From contig DATAZE010000024.1 in the NCBI GenBank assembly GCA_036272195.1, forward strand, positions 62,001-126,000: a stretch of 64,000 bases of DNA, read 5' to 3'. Below, piece after piece: positions 23,726 to 33,361 of the stretch. The position numbers and the translations under genes were made by a program. Below the pieces are notes generated by a model. The model was not told where the DNA came from and searched no databases. It saw only the letters and a program-made list of their open reading frames with translations. Position 1 is the stretch's first letter, and each line of letters starts with the position of its first letter. This DNA comes from DASXHY01 sp036272195. Lineage in GTDB: Bacteria > Verrucomicrobiota > Verrucomicrobiia > Limisphaerales > DASXHY01.

Positions 23726-25051
23726 ATGCAGCAGGTAAATCTTGGAATGATTGGCGGCGGGACCGTTGGCAGCGGCGTGTTTCATGCACTTCAGCAAAAC
23801 GGCGCCCTCATGTCTGCGCGTCTCGGTGTCAAAATCGCTTTTCGTAAAATCGCGGTCAAAGCTTTCGATGAACCGCGCGCCTATCCCATCAACCGCTCAT
23901 TGATGACGACCGATTGGCAGGACGTCGTCAACGATCCTGAGATTCACATTATCATCGAGCTCGTTGGCGGAACGGGCATCGCCAAAACCATGGTGCTCGC
24001 GGCACTGGAACGCGGCAAAACGGTGGTCACGGCAAACAAGGCGCTGCTCTCGACGCACGGCATCGAATTATTTGCGGCGGCGGCAAAACATGGCGCAAAT
24101 CTTTATTACGAGGCGAGCGTTTGCGGTGGCATTCCAATCATCAAATCGCTGCGCGAAGGTTTTGTGGCCAACCAGTTCCCGGCGATTTACGGCATCGTGA
24201 ACGGCACCTGCAATTACATTCTCACGCGCATGAAACTCGAAGGCGCGGAATTCGCCGATGTGCTCGCCGACGCGCAGAAGCAGGGTTACGCCGAAACACC
24301 GCCGGACCTCGATATCGATGGCCACGACGCGCAGCACAAGACGGGCATCCTGGCGTCGCTCGCGCATGGTTTTTGGGTGGATCATCACGCGATCCATACG
24401 GAGGGCATTCGGGAGATTTCCAAAATTGACATGCAGTTCGCGGAGAAGCTGGGTTACACCATCAAGCTGCTGGGGATCGTTAAACAGTCCAAAGCCAAAA
24501 GCCAAAAGTCCAAAGTCGGGGACAGCATTCAGGTTTCGGTTTATCCGGCGCTCGTTCCCAGTTCGCATGTGCTGGCGAACGTAAATCACGTGTTCAATGC
24601 GGTTTTTGTTCGGGGAGACGTCGTGGGCGACACACTTTTCTATGGTCGTGGGGCGGGCAAAGATGCCACCGCAAGCGCGGTGCTCAGTGACGTGGCTGAT
24701 GCCGCGCTGGATTTGAAAAATGGGACCAGGATTCGCATTCCGCCTTTCGTCGCGCATGGGCGAAATGGGCGGGTTACGGCGATGGACGAGATTGTGTCGC
24801 GTTATTACGTCCGGCTGGACGTGGTGGATCGCCCGGGTGTGCTTGCAAAAATAACGGCCATTTTTGCCGCCGCAAAAATTGGAATTTCCTCGGTTTTCCA
24901 GCCTGAGGGCCACGAAGGTGAAAGCGTGCCGCTAATCCTGATGCTTCACGACGCGCCGAATGCCGCGATGCGCAAGGCGTTGGCGCAAATTTCGAAACTG
25001 CCGCCCGTGAAATCGAAGCCGGTGATGATTCGGGTGGAAACTTTGGAGTAA
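23726..25051 (+). CDS. hom: Homoserine dehydrogenase
   Basis: A 441-aa enzyme reducing aspartate semialdehyde to homoserine with NAD(P)H, the branch toward threonine and methionine. Parts in order: Rossmann motif 'MIGGGTVGSGVFHALQ' (residues 6-21), 'TANKALLSTHG', catalytic region 'YEASVCGGIPII' and 'GIVNGTCNYILTRM', substrate-binding 'PPDLDIDGHDAQHK', and a C-terminal ACT domain (about 355-441, 'RLDVVDRPGVLAKITAIF') for feedback control. Residues about 254-267 (VKQSKAKSQKSKVG) are encoded by a family C repeat and interrupt the usual sequence. Aspartokinase, the first enzyme of the pathway, is 2.7 kb downstream. Confidence 0.95.
   Translation: MQQVNLGMIGGGTVGSGVFHALQQNGALMSARLGVKIAFRKIAVKAFDEPRAYPINRSLMTTDWQDVVNDPEIHIIIELVGGTGIAKTMVLAALERGKTVVTANKALLSTHGIELFAAAAKHGANLYYEASVCGGIPIIKSLREGFVANQFPAIYGIVNGTCNYILTRMKLEGAEFADVLADAQKQGYAETPPDLDIDGHDAQHKTGILASLAHGFWVDHHAIHTEGIREISKIDMQFAEKLGYTIKLLGIVKQSKAKSQKSKVGDSIQVSVYPALVPSSHVLANVNHVFNAVFVRGDVVGDTLFYGRGAGKDATASAVLSDVADAALDLKNGTRIRIPPFVAHGRNGRVTAMDEIVSRYYVRLDVVDRPGVLAKITAIFAAAKIGISSVFQPEGHEGESVPLILMLHDAPNAAMRKALAQISKLPPVKSKPVMIRVETLE
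24486..24520. repeat. Family C repeat inserted in frame within hom
   Basis: AGTCCAAAGCCAAAAGCCAA then AAGTCCAAAGTC: units of 7-8 nt (CCAAAAG / CCAAAGT). It codes for a Lys/Ser run in homoserine dehydrogenase without shifting frame. Confidence 0.65.
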
Positions 25052-25066
25052 GAGCGGTCCCAATAT

Positions 25067-25093
25067 GGAGACAGGCAGGATGCCTGTCCTACG
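25067..25093. repeat. Family A hairpin repeat at the hybrid kinase 3' end
   Basis: GGAGACAGGCAGGATGCCTG then TCCTACG: stem GACAGGCA/TGCCTGTC and CTAC tail. The stop codon of the minus-strand histidine kinase gene (25089-25091) lies within it. Confidence 0.75.
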
Positions 25094-27542
25094 CCATCAC
25101 ATTGGCCAACAGGTCTTCGACGGCGGCGTGAAATTCGGGGAGGGTGAATGGTTTGGCGAGACAAGGCCGATTTTCGGCTTCGAGAAATCGCCGCATTTCG
25201 GCGTTGACGACATCGCCGCTGATAAAAATCATGCGCCCGCAAATTTCGTGATCGTCCGCGCGCAGTCGTTCGTAAATTTGTTTTCCATTCAGGCCGGGCA
25301 TTTTCCAATCGCAAATCGCCAGGTCGAAATGATTGGCTTTGAGTTCGGAAAGAGCCTTTTCCCCATCGCCGGTCACTGTGACTTCATAGCCTTCGGCGGA
25401 AAGAGCCGTTTTAATGAGGAATAAAAGCGCTTCTTCGTCATCAATAACCAGCACCCGCTTGCCCGTGCCTCGCCGCGAGCCAAACTTCATCGTCTCCGGC
25501 GCGGTGGGTTCAACCGCAACTGTGCGGTCTTCATTGGCAGGCAGTTCGATAATAAAAGCAGCGCCTTTCCCAACCTCGCTTACAGGTATAATGCTGCCGC
25601 CGTGTTCCTTGATGAAACCGTAACACAGGCTCAAACCGAGGCCGGTGCCTTTGCCGACTTCCTTGGTGGTGAAGAAGGGATCGAACAGGCGCGACATATT
25701 TTCCGGCTTAATTCCCGGGCCGTTGTCTTGAACAGTCACGCGGACATTAGGTGTTCGAAGTTCGGTGGTGATTTTTATTTGACCGCGCAGCGACCGGCCT
25801 TCCATGGCCTGTTGCGCATTGGTGAGGACATTCAAGAGTACCTGTTGAATTTGATTCGCATCCGCGAGGACCGGCGGCAGACCCGCCGCCAGGCTGGTCG
25901 TCACCTCAATATTGCTCGTGCGCAGCGCATATCCGATGAGGTCCATAACCGATTCCACGATGCTGTTGACGGCAACCGCCTCGCGTTTGGGCTTGTCGCG
26001 GCGCGCGAAGCTCAACAGAGACTGGACGATTTTTTTGCAACGAAGCGCGGATTTGAAAATGATATCGTAATGTCGCGTGCGATTCTCATCGTTGGGTGAA
26101 TTTTTTAACAACTCGGAAAAACCCACCACGGCAGCGAGCGGATTATTCAGCTCATGCGCCACGCCGGCGACAAATTCGCCGATGGCCGAAAGCCTTTCGC
26201 TGAAAACCAATTGCTCATGCAATTGTTCCTGTGTGGTTTTGAGTTCCTCCACGTTCCTTTCCAGGCGCGACCGGGATTCCTCGATGCTCTCCGTCATCTG
26301 ATTGAAAACCAGGGCGAGCTTGCCGCATTCGTCGCGGCTGCGCACCGGCACGCGCCGGCTGAATTCACCGCGCTCGACGGCTTGTGCGCCCTGACGAAGT
26401 TCGCGCAACGGAACCGTGGCTTTATAGATGAAAAAATAAACGGCCAACGCGCCAACGATGATCGCCAAAATCCCCACGCCGGCCACTACATGCTGCGCGG
26501 CGACCATCTCGGCCAACTCTTGTTCGCGGGAATTAAGCAGCACATACCCAAGGCTGGCGTCCCCCGCCAGTGAGTCGAAACGGCCCGAAACGGCATAATA
26601 TTGCTGGCCGTTCAGGGTGAGAGGTTTCACGTTCCTACCCGGATGATCGTCGGGTGGGAGTGCCCGGCCAAATGCAGCCGCGAACGGGACACTGGTGCCG
26701 AGAGTCGGCAAGGTCGACGCGATGACGCGCCCATCGGAAACCAGCGCCACGACACAGCGCGTCATTTTGGCGAGTGCCTCCGCCTCGGCGGCGCCGACTT
26801 CGGAGCCAAGCACGAGCGCACCGATTTGTTTGGTCGTGGGGTCAAAAGCCGGAATCGCAAAAACATCATAGAGTTTTCCCGCGACGCGAACGGTGTCCGC
26901 CTTTTCATTTCCATCCAATGCCAGCAGCAATGCGGTGGAAGCGGCCGATTCAAACTCAGCGTGCGGGAGGGAAACATTGTTTACCACATCGAGAATTTTT
27001 CCCTTTTTCGACGCATAAAAAACGATGTCCACCTTCTGCATGCCCATCAAGGTGAGCAACGTATCGTGCAAGTCCTTGGGCGCGCCGGATTGGAACACGT
27101 CATTCCACAATGGCACCTGGGGCAGATTATGAAAGCGCAGCAGTAAATCATTCCTTCGGAGTTGCTGCGAACTGCGAACGAACTCGTTGGCGGCCAGCAA
27201 AGTCCGCCGGGCATCGGTGTCGAATTGCCGCGCCAGTCTGCGGTTCATCACGTAAAACGTGGCCGCGACTGCAACCGCCAGGCAGGCGATGACTGGCAGC
27301 AGCACCTTGAAACGGAAACTGGAATCAATCAGCTCGTATGCCGATTTGAACCAATTGCGGCGGGAAGACGGATTTCGAGAGGGTTTACCAAACTCGGTCG
27401 ATCTGCCGGGGAGACCCGTGTGGGTAGGCTCTGCCGAAGTGAAGTTCCCTTTTGCCTTACCGTTGGATCCCGGAGGGCGAATTTCGACCGATCCATCGCC
27501 ATTGCTTCCGAAACGAGGCTTGGATTGAAAATTCTCCTTCAT
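25089..27542 (-). CDS. Membrane hybrid sensor histidine kinase with C-terminal receiver
   Basis: An 817-aa sensor. Order: ~70-residue cytoplasmic Ser/Gly-rich N-terminus, TM1 ('LLPVIACLAVAVAATFYVM', ~75-95), a ~240-residue periplasmic sensor region resembling double-Cache/CHASE folds, TM2 ('GVGILAIIVGALAVYFFIY'), HAMP, HisKA with H463 in 'VAGVAHELNNPLAAVVG', HATPase with 'NVLTNAQQAME', 'VQDNGPGI' and 'GTGLGLSLCYGF', then a receiver with Asp745 in 'LAICDWKMPGLNG' and the Lys motif 'CLAKPF'. The kinase could pass phosphate to its own receiver and on to a separate partner. It lies opposite in direction between hom and lysC. Signal unknown. The stop codon falls in a family A repeat. Confidence 0.9.
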   Translation of the reverse strand: MKENFQSKPRFGSNGDGSVEIRPPGSNGKAKGNFTSAEPTHTGLPGRSTEFGKPSRNPSSRRNWFKSAYELIDSSFRFKVLLPVIACLAVAVAATFYVMNRRLARQFDTDARRTLLAANEFVRSSQQLRRNDLLLRFHNLPQVPLWNDVFQSGAPKDLHDTLLTLMGMQKVDIVFYASKKGKILDVVNNVSLPHAEFESAASTALLLALDGNEKADTVRVAGKLYDVFAIPAFDPTTKQIGALVLGSEVGAAEAEALAKMTRCVVALVSDGRVIASTLPTLGTSVPFAAAFGRALPPDDHPGRNVKPLTLNGQQYYAVSGRFDSLAGDASLGYVLLNSREQELAEMVAAQHVVAGVGILAIIVGALAVYFFIYKATVPLRELRQGAQAVERGEFSRRVPVRSRDECGKLALVFNQMTESIEESRSRLERNVEELKTTQEQLHEQLVFSERLSAIGEFVAGVAHELNNPLAAVVGFSELLKNSPNDENRTRHYDIIFKSALRCKKIVQSLLSFARRDKPKREAVAVNSIVESVMDLIGYALRTSNIEVTTSLAAGLPPVLADANQIQQVLLNVLTNAQQAMEGRSLRGQIKITTELRTPNVRVTVQDNGPGIKPENMSRLFDPFFTTKEVGKGTGLGLSLCYGFIKEHGGSIIPVSEVGKGAAFIIELPANEDRTVAVEPTAPETMKFGSRRGTGKRVLVIDDEEALLFLIKTALSAEGYEVTVTGDGEKALSELKANHFDLAICDWKMPGLNGKQIYERLRADDHEICGRMIFISGDVVNAEMRRFLEAENRPCLAKPFTLPEFHAAVEDLLANVMA

Positions 27543-27783
27543 TTGCTACCTTCGTTACGACTTGAGTTTCCGAGGCTAGATAACTGTGGCGAGATTGTCG
27601 AGTAGGTTCTGCACCGTAGGTATTTGTACGTAAGGCTATTGGGAAAATTCCCGACCTCCAGGCGGGAAAGCCGCTTTGCGTGATGCGGTTAACTCCGGGC
27701 TTTTCAAATGCCCAAGGCTTGATTACTTTCCGGCTCCCATTTTTTGCGGGGCCCGGTCAAAGCCGGCGCGACTTGTTCAGTTT

Positions 27784-29001
27784 ATGGCATTGATTGTTCA
27801 GAAGTACGGCGGCACTTCGGTGGGCAACACCGACCGCATCAAGAATGTCGCTGCGCGCGTGGCTAAATATCGCGCCAAAGGCGATAAAATCGTCGTGGTC
27901 GTCTCCGCCATGAGCGGCGTGACGGACAACCTCATCAAGCTTGCCAAGGACATCATGCCGTTGCCGAGCGAACGCGAAATGGACGTTTTGCTGTCCACCG
28001 GCGAGCAGACTACTATTGCTCTGGCGGCGATTGCCTTGCATTCCATCGATATCCCGGCGGTCTCCCTCACCGGCGCACAGGCAGGCATCGTCACCGACGG
28101 CGTTCATACCAAGGCGAAGATTCAAAATATTTCACCGCAAGCTGTTCACGATTTGTTGAACGACGGCAAAGTGGTCATCGTGGCGGGTTTCCAGGGCGAA
28201 ACGTCGCAGGGCCAAATCACGACCCTGGGCCGCGGCGGCTCGGACCTGACGGCCATTGCGCTCGCAGCGGCGTTGAAGGCCGATCTGTGCCAGATTTACA
28301 CGGATGTGGATGGTGTTTACACCGCCGACCCGCGCATTGTGACGAATGCGCGGAAGCTCGAAGAAATTTCCTACGACGAAATGCTCGAACTGGCCAGCCT
28401 CGGCGCAAAGGTCATGCAGAGCCGGTCGGTCGAATTTGCGAAAAAGTTTGGGGTCGTGTTCGAAGTTCGTTCCAGCCTCAACGAAAATCCAGGAACCATT
28501 GTGAAAGAAGAAACCAAAAGCATGGAAGGCGTCGTTGTGCGCGGCGTCTCGCTCGATAAAAACCAGGCCAAAGTCACGCTCGTGGCGGTGCCGGACAAGC
28601 CCGGCGTGGCCGCCCGTATTTTCAAGGCGCTTGGCGACGCGACCGTGAACGTGGACATGATCGTGCAAAACATCAGCCACGGAGCCGGCGCTCCCGCCAC
28701 CGATCTTTCGTTCACACTGGATAAACCGGACCTGCTCAAGGCGCAAAAAGTCATCGATGCGTTGAAGAAGGAAATCAGCTTCGGGAACGTCATCACTTCG
28801 GAAAAAATCGGCAAGCTGTCCATCGTGGGTGTCGGCATGAAGAGCCATAGCGGCGTGGCGGGCAAAATGTTCGAAACGCTGGCGCAGGAAGGCGTGAACA
28901 TCGAGATGATTTCGACGAGCGAAATCAAGATTTCGGTGGTGATCGATCTCGCCAAGGGCGAACAGGCCATGAAAGCCATTCACAAGGAATTCATTGGCTA
29001 G
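27784..29001 (+). CDS. lysC: Aspartate kinase
   Basis: A 405-aa aspartokinase that makes aspartyl phosphate, the entry step to Lys, Thr, Met and diaminopimelate. The kinase domain begins 'LIVQKYGGTSVGNTDRIKNV' and includes 'VSAMSGVTDNL', 'STGEQTTIAL' and 'TTLGRGGSDLTAIALA'. Two ACT domains follow (about residues 265-405), giving feedback control. Length matches the monofunctional type. The open frame reaches back to 27676, but ATG 27784 puts the conserved 'KYGGTSVG' at residue 6, as usual. The 240 nt upstream, back to the divergent kinase gene, show small hairpins but no clear promoter and no lysine riboswitch. Confidence 0.95.
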   Translation: MALIVQKYGGTSVGNTDRIKNVAARVAKYRAKGDKIVVVVSAMSGVTDNLIKLAKDIMPLPSEREMDVLLSTGEQTTIALAAIALHSIDIPAVSLTGAQAGIVTDGVHTKAKIQNISPQAVHDLLNDGKVVIVAGFQGETSQGQITTLGRGGSDLTAIALAAALKADLCQIYTDVDGVYTADPRIVTNARKLEEISYDEMLELASLGAKVMQSRSVEFAKKFGVVFEVRSSLNENPGTIVKEETKSMEGVVVRGVSLDKNQAKVTLVAVPDKPGVAARIFKALGDATVNVDMIVQNISHGAGAPATDLSFTLDKPDLLKAQKVIDALKKEISFGNVITSEKIGKLSIVGVGMKSHSGVAGKMFETLAQEGVNIEMISTSEIKISVVIDLAKGEQAMKAIHKEFIG

Positions 29002-29010
29002 GGTTGGGAT

Positions 29011-29313
29011 TCAACGCAAAGGCGCAAAGAGACAAGGACGCAAAGGGGGACGGAAAAATCCAAACTGCACAAACGGTTTCGTGTTTTAGAAGCCAATTCA
29101 AATTCGTGGGCTGCGGCCGTTTTCCGTTGTCGCTCCACGACGAAGTTACTTTATATCTGTAACCGCTCCGCGGTTCAAGGCGGTGCAAAGATCCTTTCTA
29201 CAAGGCAAAATGCACTCATCTAAAAATCCGTTTACTAAATAATGCTCCCCGGATGCCATTGACAATAATTCAAGTCCTTTGCGCCTTCGCACCTTTGCGT
29301 CTTTGCGTTAAAA
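29011..29313. repeat. ~300-bp element with facing heptamer-type arms (gene-free)
   Basis: Left arm (29013-29046): AACGCAAAGGCGCAAAGAGA then CAAGGACGCAAAGG. Right arm (29272-29312) is a near reverse complement: CCTTTGCGCCTTCGCACCTT then TGCGTCTTTGCGTT. Units of GCAAAG(G/A)C repeat in both arms. The ~225 nt between them hold no ORF of note. It fills the space between lysC and the convergent ABC permease gene. No transposase or target-site duplication was seen. Confidence 0.6.
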
Positions 29314-29344
29314 GTCTCCTGAAAAGTAGCGCTTTAGCATCGGT

Positions 29345-30196
29345 TCACGAACTGGCGCTGGTGTAACGACGCAGCGAGGCGCGCCAACCGAGTTCGGAAA
29401 CGGCAAAGCACCCCACAGCCATGGCCAGCAGCACAAGGATTGAACGCACATCCTGCAATTTGTCCGCCAGCACCCGCGCCGGAACGTTGGAGACGAGCAG
29501 CATCGGGATCGCAAAGGTGAAGATGGCTTTGAACCACCCCTGGAATGCCTCATCGGGGAGGCGCGCGATATTAAAAAGGTTGTAATAGCCCCAAACGATT
29601 CCCTGCGCGCGCACGGTCCAAAAACTGATGGTCGCGAGCAAAAACATCAGCGAGTAATGAATCACGATTCCGGCAAGGCTGAGCGCGAGGAAGCCGAGGA
29701 TATGCGGAAGAGTCGGCATGAAATGCAGTTGATGCGCCGCGTAAGCAATCACGGCAGCGCCGAAGGTGGCATTGACGAACCCGCCCAGATCCACTTGCCG
29801 CAAAGATACGATGAAGCGCGTGTTGATGGGCAGGAGCATGAGAAAATCAAGTTTGCCGGTGCGAACGAGTTCGGAAAGATTTGTGCAATTGACGAGGAAA
29901 AACGCCTGGAAAATCTGCTGGATGAACTGGCTCGCGCCGACGAGCATTACGACCTGCCATTTCGTCCAACTGCCGATGTTGCTGGTGTGCAAGTAGAGCA
30001 CGCTGACGAAGGTCAGTTGCAGGCCAAACCACAGGACCTCGACGCAAATCCAGAGAAGAAAATTTCCCTTGAACATCGTCTCGCGCGTGACGGAGTTTTT
30101 CCACAGCGCGGAATAAATTGTGAAGTAGCGTGCGAGCGACGATGGCGGACGAGGTGCGCCGGATTCAGGACTGTGGATTGTAGACTCTGGATTCAT
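29345..30196 (-). CDS. ABC-2 type permease subunit (second of a pair)
   Basis: A 283-aa membrane protein with six hydrophobic segments after a ~30-residue N-terminal tail. It matches the ABC-2 permease layout, including the amphipathic 'LSELVRTGKLDFLMLLPINT' segment typical of the DUF990/ABC-2 pair. Its partner gene ends 1 nt upstream. The first ~16 residues (MNPESTIHSPESGAPR) come from a run of ATTCCAGA/ATCCACAG-like units and look repeat-derived. Substrate unknown. No ATP-binding subunit is adjacent. Confidence 0.8.
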   Translation of the reverse strand: MNPESTIHSPESGAPRPPSSLARYFTIYSALWKNSVTRETMFKGNFLLWICVEVLWFGLQLTFVSVLYLHTSNIGSWTKWQVVMLVGASQFIQQIFQAFFLVNCTNLSELVRTGKLDFLMLLPINTRFIVSLRQVDLGGFVNATFGAAVIAYAAHQLHFMPTLPHILGFLALSLAGIVIHYSLMFLLATISFWTVRAQGIVWGYYNLFNIARLPDEAFQGWFKAIFTFAIPMLLVSNVPARVLADKLQDVRSILVLLAMAVGCFAVSELGWRASLRRYTSASS

Positions 30197-30197
30197 A

Positions 30198-31013
30198 TTA
30201 CCCTCCCACCGCCTCGTATTTTTTAATGCCGCGGTTCCAGGCGAATCGCGCGAGCGCGTACATTGCGCAGACCCACACGCATTGAATGATCAATCCGCGA
30301 ACCAGTTCGGCGCCGGAAGTTTTGCCCATATAAATGCTGATTGGAAAAAAGAGCTGATACGGAAACGGTGTGAAATACATTATCCGTTCGAGCCACGACG
30401 GCAGAATGTCCAGCGGGAACAAATGTCCGCTGGCAAGATATTCGAAGGCGAACAAAATGAAAATGAAGGTGGAAACTTCAAGCACCCAAAAGGCCAGCAT
30501 GGCCATGGCGTAGGACATGAAAAATTGCAGCAACGCGGTGAGCGTGACTGAAACTAAAAACAACCCCAACGCCAGCCCATCGTGCGGCAGCACGAAATAA
30601 TTGTGCAAGCACAGGATGAAAATCGTCAGCGGTGTGACCGCAACCGCCATATAAGTGACGCGCCCCGAAACGAAGAGGCAGAAGCGATACCAGATATAAT
30701 CAATCGGCTTGAGCAGAAATTGGCTGATGTTGCCGTCCTTGATGTCGGCGGCGATTTGCCAGTCGTCTTCGTTGACGGCGGTTAAGGCATCGACAACGGT
30801 GGTGAGCAGATAATAGGAAACCATTTCGGCGAAAGTGTAGGCGCCGACCGTAGTGTCACCGTTCCGGCTGGCGTTACCGGAAAAAATGGCGCGCCACACA
30901 TAAATCATGGCGATCAACGGGATCAGGCCGAACAACGACCGCGCGAGGAAGTTGAAACGGTAGGTCAGATTGTTCTGAATTCCGATATTGATGACGTGTC
31001 GGTATTTTTTCAT
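30198..31013 (-). CDS. ABC-2 type permease subunit (first of a pair)
   Basis: A 271-aa membrane protein with six hydrophobic segments. Recognisable parts are 'RHVINIGIQNNLTYRFNFLA' at the N-terminus, then 'DDWQIAADIKDGNISQFLLK' and 'GHLFPLDILPSWLERIMYFT', which are typical of the ABC-2 permease family (DUF990-like). It starts the two-gene unit; the downstream partner begins 1 nt after its stop. The gene upstream on the other strand is glycogen phosphorylase, so the missing ATPase must be encoded elsewhere. Cargo cannot be inferred. Confidence 0.8.
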   Translation of the reverse strand: MKKYRHVINIGIQNNLTYRFNFLARSLFGLIPLIAMIYVWRAIFSGNASRNGDTTVGAYTFAEMVSYYLLTTVVDALTAVNEDDWQIAADIKDGNISQFLLKPIDYIWYRFCLFVSGRVTYMAVAVTPLTIFILCLHNYFVLPHDGLALGLFLVSVTLTALLQFFMSYAMAMLAFWVLEVSTFIFILFAFEYLASGHLFPLDILPSWLERIMYFTPFPYQLFFPISIYMGKTSGAELVRGLIIQCVWVCAMYALARFAWNRGIKKYEAVGG

Positions 31014-31208
31014 GCCGCGTCAATTTAGCCACGAGCCGTTTCAATAACCGTGCGCCGACAAATGTCAATTTGGAGTAATGACCGCATGTTCATCATTATT
31101 TGCACCGATTATCTTTCGTGGAACATAACTTGCGCTGCGCAAAATGGAAATTGATTTGCGATGCGCGCGCGGGCTTCGTACCGTGACGCCCGAAATAGAC
31201 CATTGAAT

Positions 31209-33359
31209 ATGCCAAAGAAACCGCTGACGAGCGAAGAACTGACGGAACTGACAAACGGCCTGAACCAACTGGCGCGAAATCTCTGGTGGACGTGGGACCA
31301 GGAAGCGCAAGAGGTTTTCGCGGAATTATCCCCGCGCTGCTGGCAAAACCTTTACCACAACGCGGTGGCCGTCTTGCGCGAAGTGTCCGATTACGAATTA
31401 CGCGTGCGCTTGCAGGACCCGGACTTCGCCGGGCGCGTGCGGAACGTGCTGCGGGATTTCCAGGCTTACCTGAACGAGAAATCCACCTGGTGCCATCAAA
31501 ACGCGCCCCAGCTCCTTAAAAATCCCATCGCGTATTTTTCCGCGGAATTTGGTTTTCATGAGACGCTGCCCATCGCAGCGGGCGGCCTGGGGGTGCTGGC
31601 TGGTGATCACACGAAATCTGCGAGCGATCTCGGGCTGGGTTTTGCGGGCATCAGCCTGTTCTATCGGGAAGGTTATTTTCAACAGACCTTCGATGCGAAC
31701 AATTGGCAGACGGAATATTATACGCTGCTCAATCCTAAAAATCTGCCGCTCGAACCCGTCCTGAACGCGAAGGGCGAACCCATCGTTTGCTCGCTGGAGA
31801 TCGGGATGAACCAGGTGTTTTTCCAGGCGTGGCGGGTGAACGTGGGGCGCGTGCCGGTTTACCTGCTCGACACGAACCTGCCTCAGAATGAACAGCATTT
31901 TCGCGATTTGACCCTGCGCGTTTACGGCGGCGACAGCACCACGCGCATCATGCAGGAAATGTTGCTGGGCATTGGCGGCGTGCGGTTGCTGCGCGCGCTG
32001 GGGGTGCAGCCTTCGACGTTCCACATGAACGAAGGACACGCGGCGTTTCTGACGTTGGAATTGATGCGCGAAAAAATCGCTGCTGGAAAAACACTGGCGC
32101 AGGCGCAGACGTCGACCAAGGCGGAATGCATTTTCACGACGCATACGCCGGTCGAGGCGGGCCACGACCGATTCAGTTCGGAACTGATGAATTACGCGAT
32201 GCAGCGGTACCGTACGCAATTGCCGCTGGAAGCCAGGGACCTCATGGCGCTGGGCCGAGTGGATACCAAGAGCGACACCGAGCCGTTTTGCATGACGGTG
32301 CTGGCTCTGAAATTTTCACGCGCGGCCAACGGCGTCAGTGAACTGCACGGGCGCGTGAGCCGGCACATGTGGCAATCCCTGTATCCCGGTAAAACAGTCG
32401 AACAGGTGCCCATCGGCCACATCACGAACGGAATTCATTTGCTGGGTTGGATGAAGGGGACGGTGCGGCAGTTCTGGCGGCGCAAATTAAATGGCGAAGA
32501 CCAGCGCGCGGCGGACTGGCACGAAAAACTCAATTCACCGGAGTTCTGGCAAAAGATCTCCGATCCGAATTTTATTTCCGACGAGGAATTGTGGGCGTTG
32601 CGCTACGATTTGCGCCGCGAATTAATTGAGTTCGCGCGCCGCCGTTTATTGCAGCAACGGCAGCGCGTCGGCCAGGGCGATTTTATTTCGTTCGACCAAT
32701 TATTGAATGTGGACGCGCTGACGATTGGCTTTGCGCGCCGGTTCGCGACCTATAAACGCGCGCCGCTCATTTTCCAACAGATGGAAAACATCGTGAAGCT
32801 GACGCGGGACAAATCGCGGCCGGTTCAATTTGTTTTTGCGGGCAAGGCCCATCCGCGCGACGACGACGGGAAGCGTTACATCCAGCATATCATTCATCTC
32901 AGTAAATACAGCGACTTGCAGGGCAGCCTCGTGTTCATCGAGAACTACGACATTCATGTGGCGCGGCAAATGGTCTCGGGCTGCGACGTGTGGCTGAACA
33001 ACCCGCGGCGACCGTTGGAAGCGTCGGGAACGAGCGGCATGAAGGCCGGATGCCACGGCTGTTTAAATCTCAGCATTCTCGATGGTTGGTGGCGCGAGGG
33101 TTACGATGGCACGAATGGTTTTGCAATCGGCGAGGACGCGCACGCGGATTCGGTCGAAGAACAAGACCGCGAGGACAGCGCCAATTTGTTTCGCGCGCTA
33201 ACCGAGGAGGTCATTCCGTTGTATTACAAACGCGACGAGCAAGGAGTTCCGCGCCAATGGATCCAGCGCGTTCGCCGCGCCATGACGACGCTGGTGCCGC
33301 AGTTCACCACGGCGCGGATGGTGAAGGAATATACGGAGAAGTATTATGTGACGAAGTAA
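31209..33359 (+). CDS. glgP: Alpha-glucan (glycogen) phosphorylase, short form
   Basis: A 716-aa GT35 phosphorylase that releases glucose 1-phosphate from alpha-1,4-glucans. Motifs: 'SAEFGFHETLPIAAGGLGVL', 'GDHTKSASDLG', 'FHMNEGHAAFL', 'HITNGIH', and the pyridoxal-phosphate Lys612 in 'EASGTSGMKAGCHGCLNLS'. It is the ~700-aa bacterial/archaeal form without the long regulatory N-terminus of the animal and E. coli type. The frame is open from ATG 31161, but ATG 31209 (MPKKPLTSEELTEL) is closer to the family start. Glucose 1-phosphate from this enzyme could feed the G6P-based operon at 35.6-47.8 kb after phosphoglucomutase. Confidence 0.93.
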   Translation: MPKKPLTSEELTELTNGLNQLARNLWWTWDQEAQEVFAELSPRCWQNLYHNAVAVLREVSDYELRVRLQDPDFAGRVRNVLRDFQAYLNEKSTWCHQNAPQLLKNPIAYFSAEFGFHETLPIAAGGLGVLAGDHTKSASDLGLGFAGISLFYREGYFQQTFDANNWQTEYYTLLNPKNLPLEPVLNAKGEPIVCSLEIGMNQVFFQAWRVNVGRVPVYLLDTNLPQNEQHFRDLTLRVYGGDSTTRIMQEMLLGIGGVRLLRALGVQPSTFHMNEGHAAFLTLELMREKIAAGKTLAQAQTSTKAECIFTTHTPVEAGHDRFSSELMNYAMQRYRTQLPLEARDLMALGRVDTKSDTEPFCMTVLALKFSRAANGVSELHGRVSRHMWQSLYPGKTVEQVPIGHITNGIHLLGWMKGTVRQFWRRKLNGEDQRAADWHEKLNSPEFWQKISDPNFISDEELWALRYDLRRELIEFARRRLLQQRQRVGQGDFISFDQLLNVDALTIGFARRFATYKRAPLIFQQMENIVKLTRDKSRPVQFVFAGKAHPRDDDGKRYIQHIIHLSKYSDLQGSLVFIENYDIHVARQMVSGCDVWLNNPRRPLEASGTSGMKAGCHGCLNLSILDGWWREGYDGTNGFAIGEDAHADSVEEQDREDSANLFRALTEEVIPLYYKRDEQGVPRQWIQRVRRAMTTLVPQFTTARMVKEYTEKYYVTK

Positions 33360-33361
33360 AC

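Noticed and set aside
27605..27783. Possible lysine riboswitch upstream of lysC
   Set aside because: No conserved L-box segments could be read; only short unrelated hairpins are visible.
29011..29313. Inverted arms considered as an insertion sequence
   Set aside because: No transposase ORF between the arms and no clear target-site duplication; listed as a repeat element instead.
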